In this document: positions 57,581 to 64,000 of the stretch, one piece after another
Numbering within the stretch: position 1 is the stretch's first letter
How the letters are laid out: each line of letters begins with the position of its first letter
Assembly: GCF_003815975.1 (NCBI RefSeq)
Contig: NZ_CP033932.1
Coordinates: 4,693,501 to 4,757,500, forward strand
Source of the DNA: Chryseobacterium bernardetii
GTDB taxonomy: Bacteria; Bacteroidota; Bacteroidia; Flavobacteriales; Weeksellaceae
Direction of reading: 5' to 3'
Length of the DNA: 64,000 bases
The notes under the pieces: model-generated
Told to the model about the DNA's origin: nothing
What the model saw: only the letters and a program-made list of their open reading frames with translations
Database searches by the model: none
Position numbers and translations under genes: made by a program

Positions 57581-58018
57581 ATGATTAAGTACTTTCTATT
57601 AGGAGCTTTCACTTTAGCTCAGTTCTCTTTGGTTTCTGCTAAAGAAACTCCTTCATTACCAAAAAGCACGACTCTTTCCTATAATGCTTTTCAACAGGTT
57701 CCTAAAACTGTTATTATCAAAACCAAAAAGTTTAAAATCAGAATTGATAAGCAGCCGAATGGCAGGTATCTGTACCAGTCGTGGAATGCCAACGCAAAAA
57801 TTACAGCTAAGCCAAGCATGATCATCAGTGACGGAGAACTGATTCCTGACGGCACTGGAGGGAATTACTATTTTAATTTCACTAATGAAGGCCACAGCTA
57901 TCAGGTGTGGAGAAACTATCTTACAGATTCTGCGAAAAAAGCACCCTATACCTTGGTTGTAACTGATGTTAATGACCGCGAAATTGTTCGCCAGGACGGA
58001 GTTGTGGTTAAAAATTAA
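57581..58018 (+). CDS. Small secreted protein of unknown function
   Basis: 145 residues from the ATG at 57581 (MIKYFLLG), preferred because the longer reading starts before the -7 element's expected transcription start. Signal peptide ends near LVSAK. The mature part has beta-strand pattern (IIKTKKFKIRIDKQPNGRYLYQSW, GNYYFNFTNEGHSYQVWRNY) with an overall basic charge. No family recognised. Confidence 0.6.
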   Translation: MIKYFLLGAFTLAQFSLVSAKETPSLPKSTTLSYNAFQQVPKTVIIKTKKFKIRIDKQPNGRYLYQSWNANAKITAKPSMIISDGELIPDGTGGNYYFNFTNEGHSYQVWRNYLTDSAKKAPYTLVVTDVNDREIVRQDGVVVKN

Positions 58019-58109
58019 GATAAAGCATATAAAAAGACCTTGAAGAAAGATACTGAAAGTAACTTAAATGATAAATACCTTTAAACGCTTAACAGCATCC
58101 TTCATCCTT

Positions 58110-58140
58110 ATAATAAAAATCCTGTATTAATGCAGGATTT
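58110..58140 (-). terminator. Terminator of the patatin gene
   Basis: 8-bp stem AAATCCTG/CAGGATTT (58117-58124 and 58133-58140); on the minus strand it is followed by TTTTATTA. It lies 2 nt after the stop. Confidence 0.75.
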
Positions 58141-58142
58141 CT

Positions 58143-58943
58143 TTATGTTCCGGATTGTCTTAATTCTGTAAGAAAGCGGCTGTCTTCATAACTTTCTACA
58201 GCAGCTTTATATCCAATATCGAAAATCTGCTCCAAACGGTCTTTTCCTCGTTCAAAAGTTCCGTAAGTAGATAATTTTTGAGAAGAAATAAACCAGTCAC
58301 AGTAATCAAATTTTATTTTCTCTATTCTATAGGAAAGAAGATCGTAAGAACGGGAAACAATGGCTTTAATAGAGTTCAGGTCTTTGATTTTAGCATCGTT
58401 GGGTGGTGAAACGAATACGCCGATAAGTTTATCACAGTCATCTCTGATAATATCTGCCGGAAAGTTGTTCAGTACTCCCCCATCACAATACATCTCATCA
58501 CCAATAATATAAGGTGTGGTAATTCCAGGAATGGAACACGAAGCAATAATAGCATCCACAACTTCAAAATCTTTATCAAAAATTTTCTGAGTTCCGGTAA
58601 CCAGCTCTGTTGCCACAATCTTCACTTCAATATCCAGATCTGCCAGTTTCATGTCATGAAAAATAGGTTTAAGATAATTTCTGAAGATAACTGAAGAAAC
58701 CAATCCCGGCTGGTTGAATGCAAAATGCTTCCAGTTAAAAAAATAAACGGAATTAAAGAATTCCATAATTTCTTCAGGAGTTTTTCCTATGGCATGAAGG
58801 CATCCTACAATAGACCCTGCACTACAGCAGGAAAGAATATCTATTTTGATCTCTTTTTCCTTCAAGAATTTCAATACTCCTGCATGAGCGATACCTTTGG
58901 TACCGCCACCTGACAAAACAAGTCCTACTTTCTCAAAATTCAT
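58143..58943 (-). CDS. Patatin-like phospholipase
   Basis: 266 residues from the ATG at 58943 (MNFEKVG), chosen because the patatin fold starts immediately. Oxyanion hole LSGGGTKGIAHAGVL, nucleophile elbow SCCSAGSIVG and the catalytic Asp in YCDGGVLNNFP are all present. The elbow reads C-x-S-x-G instead of the usual G-x-S-x-G. Patatins hydrolyse phospholipid or glycerolipid acyl chains. No signal peptide or membrane domain, so cytosolic or membrane-peripheral. Single gene. Confidence 0.9.
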   Translation of the reverse strand: MNFEKVGLVLSGGGTKGIAHAGVLKFLKEKEIKIDILSCCSAGSIVGCLHAIGKTPEEIMEFFNSVYFFNWKHFAFNQPGLVSSVIFRNYLKPIFHDMKLADLDIEVKIVATELVTGTQKIFDKDFEVVDAIIASCSIPGITTPYIIGDEMYCDGGVLNNFPADIIRDDCDKLIGVFVSPPNDAKIKDLNSIKAIVSRSYDLLSYRIEKIKFDYCDWFISSQKLSTYGTFERGKDRLEQIFDIGYKAAVESYEDSRFLTELRQSGT

Positions 58944-59078
58944 AGAATAAATGTAAGGAATCATGGTGATATATTATGATTAATTTTTATAAATATGATT
59001 ATTTTAACAGAAAGCGCTCTTAAAAAATCTAATTCTAACGTAAATGCTTCGAAAAATTTAAATAAAAACAGATTTAAT

Positions 59079-59096
59079 TTGGAACGATTGGTTTAA
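59079..59096 (+). promoter_or_regulatory. TetR operator copy 1
   Basis: TTGGAACGATTGGTTTAA sits just before the -7 element of the TetR gene. It matches the site at 59707 at 16 of 18 positions, suggesting autorepression. Confidence 0.65.
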
Positions 59097-59100
59097 ATTG

Positions 59101-59108
59101 TATATTTG
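59101..59108 (+). promoter_or_regulatory. -7 element of the TetR gene (possible leaderless start)
   Basis: TATATTTG ends only 4 nt before the ATG at 59113, so the transcript probably starts at or next to the start codon. Confidence 0.6.
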
Positions 59109-59112
59109 CACT

Positions 59113-59691
59113 ATGCCAAGGAATAAAGAATTCGACTATACCGAAAAGCTGGAAGCAGCCCGCAATTTATTTTGGGAAAAAGGTTATTATGCAACTTCTA
59201 TGCATGATATTGTTGATGCTATGAAGCTGAACAGGAGCAGCATTTATGATACCTATGGCAACAAACACGACTTATTTTTAAAATGTTTAAAAGACTATAC
59301 TGCTTTTAAGGAAAACCAGTATTTAAGAGCATCAATTGTTCAGAATAAAGCAATAAAAGCCCTCGAATTTATTATCCATGAGGTAGTTGAGCAGACTTTA
59401 ACAGATAATAAAGCATGCCTTGCTGTGAAAACTATTTTTGAAGTTGTTCCCACAGACCCGGAAGCCAAACAGCTTATTCTGAAAAGCGGTGCATCTTTAC
59501 AGGCTATTTTAGAAAAAACAATTCTACAGGCTCAGGCAGATGGAGATATCAAAAATAAAACTTCATCAACAATTATTGCCCGCTACATCCTGTCTTCTTT
59601 CAGCAGTTTCTGGAGCCATTACAATTTAACTCAGAATAAAAAGGAAGTGATGGAAATGGTCGATTTTTTAATTGAACAAATCCGGAAATAA
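59113..59691 (+). CDS. TetR-family regulator of the SnoaL-like gene
   Basis: 192 residues from the ATG at 59113 (MPRNKEF); a TTG-type longer start overlaps the -7 element. HTH: KLEAARNLFWEKGYYATSMHDIVDAMKLNRSSIYDTYGNKHDLF, the TetR signature of the YxTxGxK type. The C-terminal domain resembles the TetR_C regulators of oxidoreductases, with a single Cys (NKACLAV) that may be redox-sensitive (inference). Matching operator sites lie before this gene and before the next, 16 nt into the intergenic space. Confidence 0.9.
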   Translation: MPRNKEFDYTEKLEAARNLFWEKGYYATSMHDIVDAMKLNRSSIYDTYGNKHDLFLKCLKDYTAFKENQYLRASIVQNKAIKALEFIIHEVVEQTLTDNKACLAVKTIFEVVPTDPEAKQLILKSGASLQAILEKTILQAQADGDIKNKTSSTIIARYILSSFSSFWSHYNLTQNKKEVMEMVDFLIEQIRK

Positions 59692-59706
59692 TTTTTTTAT
59701 CCCATT

Positions 59707-59724
59707 TTGGAACGATCGGTTTAG
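59707..59724 (+). promoter_or_regulatory. TetR operator copy 2
   Basis: TTGGAACGATCGGTTTAG, containing the palindromic core CGATCG, 10 nt before the ATG at 59735. It implies that the adjacent TetR protein represses the SnoaL-like gene directly. Confidence 0.65.
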
Positions 59725-59734
59725 AATAAAACAA

Positions 59735-60691
59735 ATGAAAAACAAAATTATAATAATTACAGCTCTATTAGTATTAATGGGAATTCCAGATATTAAAGCT
59801 CAACAAACAACAACGACAAAACAACAGAATACTATGAACAATACAGACTTAGCAGCTCTCCGAAAAAGTAAAGTGAAAACTTATTTTAAAAAGGTGGATG
59901 ACGGACAATTTGATGAGGAATATTTCAATCTCTATACAGACAATGTAGAGCTATATTATCCTAAATTCGGATTTGAAAAAGGAAAAGAAGGGATCAGAAA
60001 TTTTGGAAAAACCATTGGCGGTCATTTGCAAGACCTTACTCATGATATTGATGGTTTCAACTATATAATTTCGGATAATACAATTGTAGTAGAAGGAACA
60101 GAAAAAGGAATTACACGATCCGGGAAAAAATGGCCGGATAATAGAATTTCTCTTGGTAAATTCTGTAACGTTTTTGAATTTGAAGGAGAATTCATTAAAC
60201 GTGTACACATCTATGTAGATCCCGATTTTACTTCTGAAGATATAGAGAGGGTAAGGATTTTCAATAATCCGTTTCGCGATACACAGAAGAGGACAGCGCC
60301 ATCAACAAAGGAAGTTTTAGAGGAACTTTATGCTATTCAATCCGGAAAAAAGGAAGGGAATATTTTAGATTTGTTTGCTGAAAATGTAGATTGGGATTTA
60401 CCGGGTAATAAAGAAAAATTCCCATGGACAGGTAAAAGACAGACAAAGAAAGAAATAGAAGATTTTTTTAAAGAGTTGTACTCTAATATCAAATCAGAAA
60501 AGTTCGATATCGATTTCATAGCTATTAATGGCGAAAATGCTACCGTTACCGGACATCTGTCTTCTAAAATCCTTGCTTACAATAAAGTGTTTAGTACTGA
60601 GTTTGTGGTAATTTTTAAAGTAATAGACGGCAAGATCGTAAAATACCATTTTCTGGAAGACAGCTATAAACTGAATGAGGAAATGCAATAA
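59735..60691 (+). CDS. Secreted tandem SnoaL/NTF2-like protein
   Basis: 318 residues from the ATG at 59735 (MKNKII); a longer reading runs through the operator. Signal peptide ends at IKAQ. Two NTF2/SnoaL-like domains follow: residues about 40-170 (YFKKVDDGQFDEEYFNLYTD, YYPKFGFEKGKEGI) and about 185-315 (LEELYAIQSGKKEGNILDLF, WDLPGNKEKFPWTG, FVVIFKVIDGKIVKYHFLED). SnoaL-like proteins bind or isomerise small polyketide-like or steroid-like compounds. The exported tandem arrangement controlled by a TetR protein suggests detoxification of an external compound (inference). Confidence 0.8.
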   Translation: MKNKIIIITALLVLMGIPDIKAQQTTTTKQQNTMNNTDLAALRKSKVKTYFKKVDDGQFDEEYFNLYTDNVELYYPKFGFEKGKEGIRNFGKTIGGHLQDLTHDIDGFNYIISDNTIVVEGTEKGITRSGKKWPDNRISLGKFCNVFEFEGEFIKRVHIYVDPDFTSEDIERVRIFNNPFRDTQKRTAPSTKEVLEELYAIQSGKKEGNILDLFAENVDWDLPGNKEKFPWTGKRQTKKEIEDFFKELYSNIKSEKFDIDFIAINGENATVTGHLSSKILAYNKVFSTEFVVIFKVIDGKIVKYHFLEDSYKLNEEMQ

Positions 60692-60754
60692 AGTAATCCT
60701 CATCAATAAATAATAGGAAGCTTTGATAATAAAAGTGATGTTTTATGTTAATAA

Positions 60755-60785
60755 CAAACAAGCCCGGAAAATCCGGGCTTATAGT
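60755..60785. terminator. Terminator between SnoaL-like gene and lpdA
   Basis: 9-bp GC-rich stem AAGCCCGGA/TCCGGGCTT (60761-60769 and 60773-60781). It can serve the rightward gene and the leftward lpdA, though T tails are short on both sides. Confidence 0.7.
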
Positions 60786-60807
60786 TATATTATTTCTGTA
60801 TTTCAGA

Positions 60808-62196
60808 TTAAATGTGGATCACTTCTCCGTAAGCTGCTGCTGCTGCTTCCATGATTGCTTCAGAAACAGTTGGGTGCGGATGGATAGATTTGATGATCTC
60901 GTGACCTGTAGTTTCTAGTTTTCTGGCAACTACTGCTTCAGCAACCATATCAGTTACTCCTTCACCAATCATGTGGCATCCTAACCACTCCCCATATTTA
61001 GCATCAAAGATTACTTTGATAAATCCGTCTGTATTTCCGTTTGCAGTAGCTTTACCGCTTGCAGAAAGAGGGAATTTACCAACTTTGATTTCGTAACCTT
61101 TTTCTTTAGCCTGCTTTTCAGTAAGACCTACAGAAGCTACTTCAGGGTGACAGTAAGTACATCCAGGGATATTGCCATAGTCAATTTTCTCAACGTGCAT
61201 TCCTTTGATTTTCTCAACACAAGTGATTCCTTCAGCAGAAGCAACGTGAGCTAATGCCTGAGTTGGGATAATATCACCAATTGCATAGTAGCCAGGTACA
61301 GAAGTTTCATACCATTCGTTTACTAAAACTCTTCCTTTATCTGTCTGGATTCCTACTTCTTCTAAACCGATGTTTTCAATATTAGCAGCAATACCTACAG
61401 CAGATAATAGGATATCAGCTTCAAGTGTAATGTTTCCGTTAGCTGTTTTCACGTTAGCTTTTACTCCTTCTCCTGTAGTGTCTACACTTTCTACAGAAGC
61501 GTTAGTCATGATTTCGATTCCTGATTTTTTCAGAGATTTCTCCAAGTGTTTAGAGATTTCTTCATCTTCTACAGGTACGATGTTTGGCATAAATTCAACA
61601 ATGGTTACTTTAGTTCCCATTGTGTTATAGAAATCAGCAAATTCTACCCCGATAGCTCCGGAACCTACAACGATCATAGATTTTGGCTGCTCAGGAAGAG
61701 ATAATGCCTGTCTGTATCCGATTACTTTTTTACCATCCTGCGGTAAGTTAGGTAATTCTCTTGAACGGGCTCCTGTAGCGATGATAATGTGGTTAGCAGT
61801 ATACTCAGCTACTTTACCGTCTTTATCTGTTACGGAAACTTTTTTACCTTTCTGTACTTTTGCAGTACCAAGAATTACGTCAATCTTGTTCTTTTTCATC
61901 AAGAACTCGATTCCTTTGCTCATTTTGCTGGCAACACCACGGCTTCTCTGAATCACGTTCGGGAATTCAAAGCTTGCTTCTACTTTATTTAATCCGTAGT
62001 CTTCAGCATGGTTGATATAATGAAAAACCTGAGCAGATTTCAATAAAGCTTTGGTTGGAATACATCCCCAGTTAAGGCAGATTCCTCCTAAGTTTTCTTT
62101 CTCGATAATTGCGGTTTTGAAACCCAATTGTGCTGCTCTGATCGCAGTAACATATCCACCAGGACCACTTCCAATGACAATAATATCGTAATTCAT
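60808..62196 (-). CDS. lpdA: Dihydrolipoyl dehydrogenase
   Basis: 462 residues, standard length. FAD-binding N-terminus (DIIVIGSGPGGYVTAIRAA), redox-active disulfide CLNWGC, NAD-binding Rossmann core (MIVVGSGAIGVEFADFY), second FAD contact (YYAIGDIIPTQALAHVAS) and the C-terminal interface with catalytic His in HPHPTVSE. It is the E3 subunit that reoxidises lipoyl groups of the 2-oxo acid dehydrogenase complexes and the glycine cleavage system. The E1 and E2 genes are not in the window, so it is a stand-alone lpd as in many Bacteroidota. Codon use is highly regular, fitting strong expression. Confidence 0.97.
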   Translation of the reverse strand: MNYDIIVIGSGPGGYVTAIRAAQLGFKTAIIEKENLGGICLNWGCIPTKALLKSAQVFHYINHAEDYGLNKVEASFEFPNVIQRSRGVASKMSKGIEFLMKKNKIDVILGTAKVQKGKKVSVTDKDGKVAEYTANHIIIATGARSRELPNLPQDGKKVIGYRQALSLPEQPKSMIVVGSGAIGVEFADFYNTMGTKVTIVEFMPNIVPVEDEEISKHLEKSLKKSGIEIMTNASVESVDTTGEGVKANVKTANGNITLEADILLSAVGIAANIENIGLEEVGIQTDKGRVLVNEWYETSVPGYYAIGDIIPTQALAHVASAEGITCVEKIKGMHVEKIDYGNIPGCTYCHPEVASVGLTEKQAKEKGYEIKVGKFPLSASGKATANGNTDGFIKVIFDAKYGEWLGCHMIGEGVTDMVAEAVVARKLETTGHEIIKSIHPHPTVSEAIMEAAAAAYGEVIHI

Positions 62197-62423
62197 TACT
62201 TTAAAAATTTTTATGCGAATTTAAGGAAAAATATTGGATGTTTCATGTTTCTGCAGATTGATCTTAAAATCCACCAATAAGCCTTTTTTATTTAAAATTA
62301 CACAAAAAAAGAGAACACAAAAAGCATTCTCTTTCAATAAAAATTATTTTAAAATACAAACTTCGTAAAATTCATTGGATAAAATTTTACCTGTAAAATT
62401 TTAATAAGTGCAAGAAATCCTCA

Positions 62424-62687
62424 TTATTTTACTTGTCTAAGCAATCGCTTTTCAGTCTGATATCTTTTATTCAAAGCTTTCATCTGATCTCTTTTCATTT
62501 GTTTGGTTGCGAGCGGATGATTCAGGATCAGCTTCTTTTCGGTGTTGTATTTTTTATCCAGTTCCTGCATCTTAAGATTGATTAATTCATTTTTCGAGGG
62601 ATGTGGAGGAGCTGGCGGGTGCTTCTGTGCAAAAGTACTCATGGATAAACCAAATAATAAAAGGGTTGAAATCAATAACTTTTTCAT
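62424..62687 (-). CDS. Small secreted basic protein
   Basis: 87 residues from the ATG at 62687; a start 9 nt upstream is possible. Signal peptide ends at TFAQ. The mature 64 residues begin with His/Pro-rich KHPPAPPHPSKNE and continue as a charged helix (LKMQELDKKYNTEKKLIL, RDQMKALNKRYQTEKRLLRQ), which contains two related copies of an L-x-K-x-Y-x-TEK-x-L pattern. No family recognised; may form a coiled coil. Confidence 0.6.
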   Translation of the reverse strand: MKKLLISTLLLFGLSMSTFAQKHPPAPPHPSKNELINLKMQELDKKYNTEKKLILNHPLATKQMKRDQMKALNKRYQTEKRLLRQVK

Positions 62688-62696
62688 AATGCTCAT

Positions 62697-63092
62697 ATTT
62701 TAAGAATGAATTCAATATTTATTAAAATTCATTCCGGTTTATCCTGTAAACCTACATATATCATACCAATATGTATTTGTAAACACAGCATACCCACTTT
62801 AGTGGAACACAAATACTTTAATTACAAATATTCTAAATAAATTAATAAATATTAGCATTTCATCAATAAAGAAAGGATCAAACTGCTACTATTGCGTAAT
62901 AATTATTTTTATATTAAGAGAACACAGTCATCATAAAATAAAACAGTTATACATCAAAAAAACAGACTATTCTACAAAACTAAAATATCACAAATAAGAG
63001 ATTTAAATTAAAATTAACTTAAAATCAATAAAAAAAACATATACAATAACTATTTTTATATATTTTTGTAAAAACATTTAAAAAAAGACAAT
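62697..63092. other. AT-rich divergent intergenic region with promoter
   Basis: 396 nt between divergent secreted-protein genes. It contains a perfect -7 element TATTTTTG at 63061-63068, 25 nt before the rightward start. No other feature seen. Confidence 0.5.
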
Positions 63093-63974
63093 ATGAGAAA
63101 ATATATTTCAATCTTCTTGTTTGGTGCTATAACCTTAAATGCTCAAGTAGGCATTAACACCACGACTCCCAACAGTACACTTGCCGTAAACGGTTCATTA
63201 AGGGCCGGCTACACTGAGGTCACAGCTACCACTTATAATATTCTTGCTACTGATCATTACATCACTTATAACGGAACTGCCGACGCCACATTCACCCTTC
63301 CTGTCATCGGAACCGGAACAGCGAGTTTTACCGGAAGAATTTATAAGATTAAAAACATTTCCGCCAACGCAATTACGCTACAGGCGTCCAGTGGAAATAC
63401 TTTAAGAATTGACAATACCCCTGTTGCTTCTTTTGTGATTCCTACAGGAGCATATGCTGAAGTGGTTAATAACAGTAATACTTCCGCAGGAACCTGGGAT
63501 TTATCTTTTACAGTTCTTCCTAAGCCTAGCAATGTGGAGATTTATGGTACCCAGCTTACGATCCCTCCTCATGCGCTTGGAACCTCGGCTATTGCAGACT
63601 GGACCAATCACGCCAATACAGGATATGATTCAGGTTCTGCGACTGACAGATGGTGGATAATAAGTAAAACATCTGTGGACAGGGCCCATACGGCTTCCTA
63701 TTCCAACACCAGCAGAATGACCCTTGTGTATGAGTATCAGGGCACTCCTTTTAATGTTACCAATATGTATCCTATTCTTACTGCAGGAAATAATTCAAGT
63801 TTTCCGGATGTGTTTACAGCATCATTTGTAAGCCTCGCTAATAATGGCACAGGCGGCAAAACAAGGCTTACCATCTCTGTAGCCCGTGTAGATTTCATTG
63901 GTACTAACGGTACTAATAACAGTAACTGGGCGGGTACATTCCTGTTGAATGTACTGCTGGCAAGAAAGTATTAG
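63093..63974 (+). CDS. Secreted stalk-type protein of unknown function
   Basis: 293 residues, complete, ending 26 nt before the window edge. Signal peptide ends at LNAQ, followed by VGINTTTPNSTLAVNGSLRA, the head seen on the S74 and C1q-like proteins. The next block (HYITYNGTADATFTLPVIG, IYKIKNISANAITLQASSG) is a repeated-strand module typical of phage-tail-like beta-stalks. The C-terminal 130 residues (DRWWIISKTSVD, MTLVYEYQGTPFNV) form a distinct, unrecognised domain. No S74 chaperone or sorting domain. Together with the earlier genes it points to a family of secreted stalk proteins with interchangeable ends. Confidence 0.65.
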   Translation: MRKYISIFLFGAITLNAQVGINTTTPNSTLAVNGSLRAGYTEVTATTYNILATDHYITYNGTADATFTLPVIGTGTASFTGRIYKIKNISANAITLQASSGNTLRIDNTPVASFVIPTGAYAEVVNNSNTSAGTWDLSFTVLPKPSNVEIYGTQLTIPPHALGTSAIADWTNHANTGYDSGSATDRWWIISKTSVDRAHTASYSNTSRMTLVYEYQGTPFNVTNMYPILTAGNNSSFPDVFTASFVSLANNGTGGKTRLTISVARVDFIGTNGTNNSNWAGTFLLNVLLARKY

Positions 63975-64000
63975 ACATTTTTAATTCATTATATTTTTAA

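Overview
The window looks like a chromosomal segment of a Chryseobacterium-type flavobacterium (Weeksellaceae, Bacteroidota). The basis is low GC, many promoters of the Bacteroidota TAnnTTTG form without Shine-Dalgarno sequences, two proteins with type IX secretion (T9SS) sorting domains, a SusC/SusD pair, a class A beta-lactamase resembling the CGA/CIA enzymes of this genus, and a GldA-like ABC ATPase. The species assignment is inferred, not shown.

Layout. 1-3205: the 3' part of a Gabija-type anti-phage pair (OLD-family ATPase/TOPRIM nuclease and UvrD-like helicase). 3441-6123: an operon of three related secreted proteins with C1q/TNF-like C-termini. 6568-10288: a paralogous pair of small membrane proteins flanking a PhzF-family enzyme, a TetR regulator and an HD-domain hydrolase; the two operators near the regulator look alike. 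10449-17992: a large surface protein with a TonB-plug-like module, a lipoprotein, an S74-chaperone protein, a propeller-like lipoprotein, a GNAT enzyme and small repeat or hypothetical proteins. 18141-24134: a 1597-residue T9SS cargo made of three seven-unit RCC1 blocks, plus a predicted beta-helix protein. 24784-25299: a RidA-family lipoprotein.

25364-42509 is the most unusual part. An RHS/Tc-like operon reads leftward: a T9SS propeller protein, a TcB/SpvB-like RHS protein, a TcC-like RHS protein with a variable C-terminus, and a membrane protein that starts 1 nt after the RHS stop codon and is probably its immunity protein. To its left lies a displaced, damaged RHS tip (core end, metallopeptidase-like toxin, small lipoprotein) and an 84-nt copy of RHS core. 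Between the two lies a mobile-element-like block: two overlapping tyrosine recombinases, an iteron-like repeat, a primase-helicase gene interrupted by two in-frame TGA codons and carrying tRNA-3'-half-like repeats, a SymE-like gene overlapping it, an XRE regulator and two tiny membrane-peptide ORFs.

42901-64000 is mostly ordinary chromosome: a secreted ADA2-like adenosine deaminase, a structured RNA candidate, a Cys/Met-rich small ORF ahead of SusC/SusD, a DUF305 protein, beta-lactamase plus serine hydrolase, an acyltransferase, a LytS/LytTR two-component pair, an ABC ATPase, a patatin, a TetR regulator with its target SnoaL-like protein (matching operators), dihydrolipoyl dehydrogenase, and a further secreted stalk-type protein at the right edge.
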